Below are positions 55,633 to 64,000 of a DNA stretch of 64,000 bases, piece after piece (the first letter of the stretch is position 1; each line of letters begins with the position of its first letter). The stretch lies in contig NC_077223.1 in NCBI RefSeq assembly GCF_024763615.1, positions 19,654,001 through 19,718,000 on the forward strand, given 5' to 3'. Under the pieces are notes generated by a model that was not told the DNA's origin, made no database searches, and was given only the letters and a program-made list of their open reading frames with translations. Source of the stretch: Phlebotomus papatasi (Eukaryota; Arthropoda; Insecta; Diptera; Psychodidae). A program made the position numbers and the translations under genes.

Positions 55633-56339
55633 TGGATAAAAGGTAAATGGAACTCTATTTACATAAAAAGTCGTTGAAGTTCGAAGAATTCAAATTCAAT
55701 TTCGAATTTTCATACTAAATTTTCGAACAAGGTCGGGAAAATTTATCAAATATCACACTAAAAAACTGGCAAAAAGACTTAGTGATTATGGAGTGATTAA
55801 ATACTGGGGCAAGAACAGATTTTCGAATTTTTCAAGATCTACTTCTGTACGGAAAGATTGACAGCTTTATAAAAAATTGTTTAAAAATTTTAAATTCAGT
55901 TTGAATATTTCGAACATCTACGACGTTTTGTCCGAAAAAAAACTGATTATTTACCGTTTAGCCAAGACACTAGAAAGAGGTGGAGCTACTATGAGCTGTA
56001 GGGCTACATTGATATACGATTTTTCGCATATTTCTAAAGGAAGTTGGGTTTTAATGTGATGTGATTTAGCTCTACAAATCAATTGTGGAACCTGTGGAAC
56101 CAAATAAAATAACTGAGGTCCAGTTTCCTTTGAAAATATGCTAAAAAATCGTATATGATGTAGGCCATACAGCTCAAATTAGCCCTAGCTCTCTCTACTG
56201 GAAAATCAAACTCTACTTATGACCATACCGATTGCCTCTGGATCTAACTTGATCAAATTGCTCATTATTTAAACAAATGTCACGTGCTTATTAGTTTCGA
56301 AATCACTGGAAACATTGTTTTTGATTTTTTGTTCCTGCC

Positions 56340-56640
56340 AAAATGAAAATTGTTATTTGTATTGTATTGTATTTTTATTACCAACATGTGCCTTTACATT
56401 AGCCCCCCATACCAAGCGTCCGCCGCCGTCTTAGCGTTGACGACCAGCCTCCAAAGCCAAACGGCGGAAATGCTTTTTCTCAGGCTGTGTAGTCTTTTGT
56501 CGTGTTAAACGATCTTTTCTCTGCAGACTGACAAGCAGTACTCACCAGGATGTGTGGGAAGGGGGGAAGCTGCCAGATATGACACATGGGAAATTCGACA
56601 ACGTGGCTAGGGAGCTAGCACGTGATGTTGCCGTGTTGGT
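56340..56640 (-). mobile_element. Probable LINE 3' end
   Basis: On the minus strand a relatively GC-rich segment ends GGTATGGGGGGCTAATGTAA, then GTTGGTAATAAAAATACAAT ACAATACAA, a short AATAC-type tandem tail typical of some non-LTR retrotransposons. No reverse transcriptase domain is visible. The adjacent 56641-56930 may be part of the same insertion, but this is not shown. Confidence 0.4.
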
Positions 56641-57204
56641 TCGAAGAACAATAAGTTAAAAGTTGAGAGAAAAAAGAAATTTTTAAAAATAACAAAAGTT
56701 AGGTGGCAAGAAGGAGATCAAGACACCAAAGCACATCGGACGATCCAAAGCTACGGTGGAGTCGGAGACCAATATCAATTTTTATAATCCAGATACACCG
56801 TTCAAGCCCGCTCTTTACAAGTTTGGGGAGAGAAAAGGCTGAAGGCCCAAAAGAGACCCCGGACAGAAGAGAGCCAGAAAAGCACTCTAGCAAGTAATTA
56901 CTTTAGCAGATGTCTCCAAGAAAAACTCAAAAGAATGTGATATACTACACCGCACTCAGGCACACTCGCAATAATACAAGGTGTCCCGAACCCCATCGAC
57001 AAACAAATAAAAGCAATCAAAATTGGACATCAGTCGCGTCTTTCGGAGAAATAATTGCTCCAAAGATGAGCACATAATTCCTCCGAAAATGTACCCAACG
57101 TCATTATTCCAGTATGTTTATTTCGGTTCTTTGATGTGTTTTCACGTTTCTAGAAACGATAAATGTATTTCCAGTGGTGTTTTTGAAATTCTTTTTCGAA
57201 TGCA

Positions 57205-57690
57205 CTAAAATCTCAAAAAGCTAAAATCCTGAATAGGTCAAAATTCTGAATAAACAAACTCCTGAATGGGTGGAAATCTCGAATAGCAAAAACCCCAAAA
57301 AGCCAATATCCCGAATGGATCAAAATTCTAAAAGCCAATATTCCAAATGGATCAAAATCATGAATAACCAAAATCCAAAAATTCCAAAATGTCACATGGG
57401 CCAAAATCCTTAATACCCAAAATCCCGATCCCGAATGGGTCGCAATCCCGAATAGCCAAAAACCCAAAAAGCCAAAACTCCGAATGTGTCAAAAAACCAA
57501 AATCCCGAATAGGTCAAATAGGTCAAAACACATAAAATTTCCCTTTGCTTCCAGGTAGCGCGGGTGAGATCGTGGGAGTAACTATAACACTTAATAATTC
57601 AGGATTTTGGCTTTTTGAGATATTGTCCCATTCGGAATTTCAGCTTTTCGAGATTTTGGCACATTTGGAAGTTTGTCTATTCGGGATTTT
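57205..57690 (+). repeat. CCAAAATCCCGAAT minisatellite, second locus
   Basis: Units like GAATGGGTCAAAATCCC and CCGAATAGCCAAAA repeat to 57535, with inverted remnants at 57598-57690 (GGATTTTGGCTTTTTGAG). The same unit forms the array at 23650-24175. The array ends in AACACATAAAATTTCCCTTT, a near match to the 19.4-20.4 kb minisatellite unit. Confidence 0.75.
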
Positions 57691-59413
57691 GACAGGGACC
57701 TGTTTCCTACGAAATGCTAGTCTAGGCAATACTAAGTCATCATACAACTTCAATTTATTACAATAATGAAGCATCTTTTTCAGTAAAAACTTTAAAATTG
57801 TCTTAGAAGAATTTATGATTTCTGTGAAACCTGTTAAATACATTTTAATTTAGTACAGCTGTGTGCTAAATCGGTTTTCATTAGAATTTTTACTATTTTA
57901 ATATTGCTCTTTAGTTGACTTTTTTTATTTAACAGGAATTTAAGATATTCTCTGTGAAAAGAAAAATATCATAACATCAGCAAATAAAAGTTCTAAATTT
58001 CAGAAAAAAATAATTGCTTGAATTTAGAACATAACTGTAGGAAAATTTTCGATTTTTGTGTTCTTTGATGAGATAATATGACATTAAAATTGTGAAAATT
58101 GATTCCGTCATTTCATCGAAGAATGGTAGAATTTCAATAAACCTTTTATTTGCGGTAGTTTATGTTTATTTCAGACAATTAGTACATAAGCTACAATCAT
58201 TTTAAGATTCATTTTTGAGAGCGCAATATTAAGGGATGGAAGGGTCTGAGGAATCAAGTAAACCCATGAATTAGCAAAAAGCATAAAAGCTTTTGCAAAT
58301 AATCTTAATTTGCATTTTTTTGGTGTCGTTGTTTTTTTTACCGGCGACGTGCTTCATAACAGAACGTTTAATATCAATTTTGAATTCTTCGCATACTTCC
58401 AGAATGCCGACAATTTTTTTGATTGATTTTCTACCTTATCAGAGTGATTTTTTTATTTATTTGGATGACTTAATACTTGGACGTGTTTGAATCATGTTTC
58501 TTAAATGAAGAAAAAATCGTGTTGATGAGAATTTGACAAGTTAGTTAGAATTGACCATTTATTACTAATGATTACAAAAGATCAAAATCTTCGTTCATTG
58601 ACTCTTTTACAGTCCATTCGTTTAGTAAGTGATCTATACCTCGTAAGTTTTTTACTCATGAGTCAGTATGAGTCAAATAGCATACATCTGCAGTTTTTGT
58701 CGTTCATTCATAAATTTCGCAATTCTGTAAAATGTTTGAGGGATTGTAATGCCGTTTTTTTTCAGTGAAAATGCGATAGTAATAATGACATTATCAAGCT
58801 AAAATCATAATTTGCCTTTGCTTCTAGATAGTGAATGAACATGAATGGCATCATTGGTTTTTCAAAGATAAAAAGTGGGAAGTTCTAGTGGAATTGGCAT
58901 ACATTGGCCTTTCCATCTTTCACAAAATGACGAAATACCCATTAATGTTTCGTTAGTGATTTGGCATAATTCTTCCACTGGTTCAAAGTATTTTTTTCTG
59001 CGAAATGAGAGCGCATGGGAAGTAAGAAAAAAGAGAATTTGAAGAATGGCAGGACTAAAAGAGATGCTGAAGAATTCTTTAAGAGATTTTATTAGTCAAT
59101 TCAGGTGAATCCAATGTGAGTCATTTTATGGACAATTTTAGTCTCATCACCTGCAATAATGTCCCGTGATATCTCTGTGCGCAAACTCTATTTTTGTTTT
59201 CTATTCTTAATCTACAAATTTACACACCTCCTCAATTCTCTACACTTTACGCTTTACTATCTTCAGAGATATAAAGTATTTAAAGATTTTGAAGTTAGCG
59301 TAATTAGCAGTTACTCATACATGTGAAAAATTGTTTAGCGTGCAAAAAGTCTTTGTAAGTTTAAATTGGGGAACTTCCAAAGAAATTCTGCTTTTACTTT
59401 CGGTTAGAAAAAG

Positions 59414-59758
59414 CACTGAGAGAAATCCGAAAAAGTTAAAATAACATTCCGAAAATGTTTATTTTACGCTGCAGTAGTGATCCGAAATCGGTGTAAATAT
59501 TATGCTTTTTAGGTGTATTAGGGGTTAAAGTTACCATTTTTCATGTTAATTTTACCCTGCAGTATTATTAATCCAAAATCGGTGTAAATATTATCCTTTT
59601 TAGGTGTATTAGGGGTTAAAGTTATCCTTTTTCATGTTAATTTTACCCTTAAACAGGTGTAAAATTAACATTAAAAAATGTTGATATATTTTTACACCTA
59701 AAATGTGTTAAAGTTATGAGGAAAAAAAGATAATCGCACCCCCGTTTTTTTCTCAGTG
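59414..59758 (+). mobile_element. CACTGAG MITE, copy 5, with internal duplication
   Basis: It runs from CACTGAGAGAAATCCG to TTTTTTCTCAGTG. About 90 bp of the core (CCTGCAGTA, ATCGGTGTAAATATTAT, TTTTAGGTGTATTAGGGGTT) is present twice in tandem, so it is 345 bp against about 255 for the other copies. Confidence 0.85.
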
Positions 59759-60111
59759 GAGTTACAAAGTGATACAGCATAGCGGAATACTCAAATTGAT
59801 GACTTCGATTGATTTCCCATTAAATAATTAAAGTTATTTTGAGGTCTAACTTAAAAAACTTAAGTAATTTTTGGGTTTTCCGATTCACAATCGTTTTTAA
59901 CCGATTAATAAATAATTGCAAAACAATTTCAAATTTACGTCAAATAAATAAATTTCAATTTGGGGGATCAAATCTACTAAATCTACCAAGACCTGGGCAA
60001 ATTTACCTTTTTAAAACTTTTTAAAATTAATACATATTTAAACGGTACAATGTCGCTATGAAACTTTATGAATTTCTCAAAATATGCATGTAATTATATT
60101 TTTCAATGTTT

Positions 60112-60350
60112 ATGGTGCTGGCACACCTTTTCAATTGAGTGAAATTCAATCGATTGAAATGTTACCTCTTACTCTTTCGAACTAAAATAATATATGTTTG
60201 TCTCTTTCTCTCAAATGAAACTTGAAATTTCAATTTCAATTTTCGTTTGGCAGAAAGAGACAGCTATATCTAATTTCAGTTTGAAAAAGTAAGAGGTCAA
60301 ATTTCAATCGATTGAATTTCACTGAATTGAAAAGTGTGCCAGCGCCATTA
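60112..60350. mobile_element. Hairpin MITE with GCTGGCACACCTTTTCAATT arms
   Basis: The two arms pair over about 75 bp: GCTGGCACACCTTTTCAATT, TGAAATTCAATCGATTGAAAT and CCTCTTACT versus AGTAAGAGG to GTGTGCCAGC. The arms themselves contain the palindrome CAATCGATTG. Related ends occur at 20430-20695. Confidence 0.85.
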
Positions 60351-60638
60351 ATTTTAAATTTTTTCCTCTTTTTCAAAAAAAATTGTTGAGTATCCCACCC
60401 TACCGTGGTCTGTCACTTGACCAAGCGCACTAGGAAAATCGACCAAAAACGGTCGTTAAGTTTATTGTTGAAAAGCATTCTAAATTCAAAGACCTTTCAC
60501 ATTGATCCTTACTTGTCCTAATAGCATATTTTTCTAAAAAAAAAAAACGTTCTAAAGACATTGAAAATTTTATCCGACGAGTTATCTACTACTAATCGTC
60601 TCACAAAAAAAAACTCAGAAATTTAAATAAGCCAATAT

Positions 60639-61132
60639 AGTCAAGTGTGCTAATCCGGGCGCTTCGCTATCTGGATCATTTATGACTAATCCACTTAAAA
60701 TAATACTTTTATTTTTATATCTGTAATATAGTCACTACAGTAGCATAATATAACTATTCAAGTTTGAGAAAAAGCAAAAATAATATTTTTATCCATTAAA
60801 TACGTGAGTGTAATCAACTCATTTCAATCTTGTGCCAGCTGGGTTCTTCATTGTTTTTTCCTTGTGAAAAAAGTATTTTAAATCCAAAGGTTTAATTAAA
60901 AGTGAATTAGCAAAAAGGCGACCCAGTTAGTGCATGCTGACTTATTTCAGTATTATCATTATTTTATACATTTTCTTTAATATTTTTGATATTTTTTTTA
61001 TATTATGTTTCTGAATTAAACAGTGCATAATTCTATGGATTTAGAAGAAGTAAAAAAGAATTTAATCAGTCCAAAAACAAGCGTTTAAGTAGCACTCTTC
61101 GGAAAACGTTCCAGTTACCCCACCTTACTATA
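60639..61132 (+). repeat. Dispersed repeat, copy 2 (partner at 3227-3779)
   Basis: It has the same order and orientation as copy 1, starting AGTCAAGTGTGCTAATCCGG. It lacks 57 bp present in copy 1 after GGGTTCTTCA. Only scattered substitutions distinguish the rest. Confidence 0.8.
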
Positions 61133-64000
61133 TTTATTTTTTAAAATTACAAAATCAAGTGCAGTGGCCAAATTCCGTGCCCTGTGAAATCCCTGACTTT
61201 ATGACAAAACGAGAAAAGACTAGATTTAACTGAGGAAGGCTTGGAGTCTGAGCCGAAAGCTCTGGGAAAAATCTAAAATTTTCTAAGCCGACTATTCTTT
61301 CTCCGACGTTCACTGGTTTTTATTAGTGTTATTAGTAGTTCTAAGGACAATTCAATGTTATTGATGTATATGGACGAAATATTCATATAGATTAGACAAT
61401 TCTCAAAATATATCTATCAATGAATTTAAAAAAAAAACGTCAAACCGTTTTCGATTCGCTTTTCTGTAATACGAGTATCAAATTGGAAGATTAGCCCAGT
61501 TCCAGAATATCTATAACCTATAAAAACAAGCTTTTTTTGTTTTTTGTGAATCTAGCGAATAATCTGCTTTTAACCCTTTAACGACGAGACAGTTTTTACG
61601 GACTGAAAATCAACAATAAAAATAAAACAGAGAAACATAATCACTGATAAGTTTTACATCTAACCTTGGAAAGTCCAACAGAGTCTAATTCGGTGTATAT
61701 TGTGATTGTATGAACAATAGGGACAAAAATAGTCCAAAAATTTAAGTAATTTTTCTGACAATGCCAATGAATAATATTTTTCGCTTTAATGAAAAATATT
61801 ACGTATGAGTATTGTAGTTTTTATTGCCAAAAGGGTTTTGCTTAAAAAAAAATTAGAAGTATAAAAAATAAATAAAATCAATTATGAATTTGAGAATTTA
61901 AAAATTCGCCATTTTTGAGCTTAAATATTTACTACATAGCAAATAGCTAGAGACTTGTAAAAAATATTCTAAATTCATTCAACCTTCTACTTTACAATTA
62001 TGTACAGACATAAGAAAAATATAACTTTAGGTAGTCTGGAAAAATTATTTTGTTTATGGGACACCGGTGTTCCAATCGTCCTTAAAAGGTTAATGCCTAA
62101 AGCTAGGTCAATATTTTTTAAAATCTTGCCTGATAAGGAATTTGAGAGTTTATGCAATATCGCTAAATCGTAAGCCTGAAGCCAGTATAATCCCTTAACC
62201 TCAAAATCACATAATGAACTGTCCGTTGGACAACCATTTTTTGCAGATGTCAGATTCACGAAATTTCCTTTTGAAAAAGATTCTTGACCGGTAGAATGGA
62301 AAGTTTAGAATGTCAAAAAATAGAAGAATTAGGGAATATTACACTATTTATGGAGTTCAAGCAATAAAAGTGTAACCTTTGGCCACTCACCCCCAACAAA
62401 AATTATATTATTCACAAGAAGCAACTAAATCGTTATATAAAAGATCATGTGAGACATTTTTATTAGGCAATCAATTTATCAGTTAAACTTTCTGCTCAGT
62501 TTTACTGCTAAAGTCTCCGCACTCGTAAGAACAAGAACTTTTTAAATTATTCTCAAAATGACAGAAAAAAAAGAGTATGATTAGATAATTTTGTGTTTTT
62601 TTATTGTACTTTTGTCTTTAAGAATAATCAAAGTAAGAATATCAAAAGTGAACGTCAGATGAAATTTTATGTGTAGAATTTGCGTCAAAGAAAAATGGTC
62701 CAACAATTAACAATTTAGCAAGTTTTCTTTGTAATCTTCTTCGTATCGGTTTATTAAATCTGGTTTTCAGCTGTTCAGAAACAGAAAGTAAAATTTAAGT
62801 GTGTGCCGTATTGCTAGAAATGGGTTATTGTGAGATGGGTGTATTGTCTACCTACAACTTTTGAAGTATTTTATTCAACGTGGAAGGTATCTTGATTTCC
62901 AGTTTTAGTGGTTTGAAATTGGATTTTGTTTGCATGTGCAAGATGTATTTTAACAGTCTGTCAAAATTGGAATTATTTTGACAGTCCGTCAAAATTTAGA
63001 AGTATTTTGACAGCTGCTGTCAAAATAAAATGTACCAGACGTTGTAAATTTTTCCAAACATTATACGGCTTCAGACCTTTATTTGGCAATTATTTGGTAC
63101 TTAAGACCATAGCTTCTATTCCGCTGAGTCCATAAAATACTTTATGAAAAAAGACTTAAAGGCCTTTATATAGCCTACAATTCTTTAGAAATACTGAAAT
63201 TTATTAAACTGACATAAGAGGCATTGTATAGTTTGAAATTTAGATATTAAGATAATCAAAAGTATCCAGAGAACTTCAAATACTAGAAGTTAATCCTAAT
63301 ACTGAAACTTAAACTTTCATATTTTAAATAAAAGTAAAAAATAAGAATCATTTTTAAATTCATAGATGACACATTTTGTGTCAACAATTAGGATATGATA
63401 CTTTCAAACGCTTCCCTTCTTTTGTATCTGATGTGACGAAATTAAATTAAATCAGATTGCCGAAATGTCTTCCTGGGTGTCAATTGTAACTTTCAATGGA
63501 AGCTAATTTGGTCAATGGCTTGGCCGATTCGTTTCTGGCTCACTTTTGCATTTATGCTTTCGTGAAGATTTGGCGTCAATCTAAATATATTTTTATCTAA
63601 ATTCACAGTTGAAACCTACATTTGATACAAAAGATCTTTGGAATTGGCAGGTGGGTGGATCGTGATCGGTTAATTTAACTGATTTTCACGCGATCTTATA
63701 ACCATGCTGGGGGATTAGTCATCAGTCACCAAGCACATGTTTTTGTTATTTATAGTCTTATCAATGTTATTAGTTTTTTTTTGTGTGGTTCCTTGTAACA
63801 CGTCTAGACTCGTCTGTGTGTAACCATGAGGCTGACATGCCTTCGAAACATCATTTGTTGCCAGAAGAGCTAAGACTCTCAATTATTTGACCGCAGTTGT
63901 ACACGAGTAATTATTTTTACCTGAAGAAAGCGAACGTGAAAGTCACGTGTCCGGATTAAATTTACTTGCTGTTTGGATTTGTTTTAGATCTTGGCAATTC

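Larger units (their letters stand above)
57691..64000. other. AT-rich region without a recognised gene
   Basis: No conserved coding region was seen on either strand. It holds the CACTGAG MITE copy 5, a hairpin MITE at 60112-60350, the second copy of the 3.2 kb dispersed repeat, and a repeat end near 62060. The last 400 bp (63600-64000) are slightly less AT-rich and may approach a neighbouring gene beyond the window. Confidence 0.5.

Noticed and set aside
55248..55646. 132-codon plus-strand frame with Cys/His residues
   Set aside because: It runs antisense through the SINE bounded by the 14-bp target duplication.

Overview
The window is nuclear DNA of an insect, most likely a nematoceran fly such as a sand fly. 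This rests on protein-coding genes split by spliceosomal introns (69 bp to 7.2 kb), AT-rich non-coding DNA, arthropod-style core promoter elements and gene families with clear insect counterparts. The species call is inference. There are no bacterial operons, CRISPR arrays or rRNA genes.

Layout. (1) 627-6078, plus: a TMEM164 homologue in three exons (306 aa), an integral membrane protein linked to acyl transfer onto ether phospholipids. (2) 12078-18008, plus: a beta-type cyclic-nucleotide-gated cation channel in four exons (941 aa). Its 3 kb third intron holds two unrelated dead LINE reverse transcriptases in opposite orientations. (3) 18125 to about 18340, minus: a tentative 3' coding fragment converging on the channel gene. 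(4) 21622-25989, plus: TMX1, a thioredoxin-related membrane protein of the ER with a CPAC active site, four exons, 295 aa. (5) 26622-26905, plus: a possible two-exon 39-residue micropeptide or leader. (6) 31999-41870, plus: PEX6, the AAA+ ATPase that recycles the peroxisomal import receptor. It has at least three coding exons, and a 7.2 kb intron packed with repeats. (7) 49927-52549, minus: a two-exon gene for a small secreted six-cysteine peptide with its own TATA/initiator promoter; I cannot name the family. About 52.8-64 kb has no gene I can support.

The genes are ordinary, independently transcribed neighbours and not a pathway. Most of the rest is transposon-derived: hairpin MITEs with TA or TTAA targets, tRNA-derived SINEs with target-site duplications, LINE remnants, decayed DNA transposons and minisatellites. 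One locus (42292-43963) is a three-layer nest whose insertion order can be read from the sequence.

I found no convincing new multi-gene system. The best candidates for undescribed biology are the six-cysteine peptide gene and the small spliced ORF near 26.7 kb. The repeats worth following up are the CG-rich 29-bp minisatellite and the terminal-inverted-repeat element carrying its own minisatellite. All exon boundaries were read by eye from GT/AG signals and reading-frame continuity; no database search was possible.
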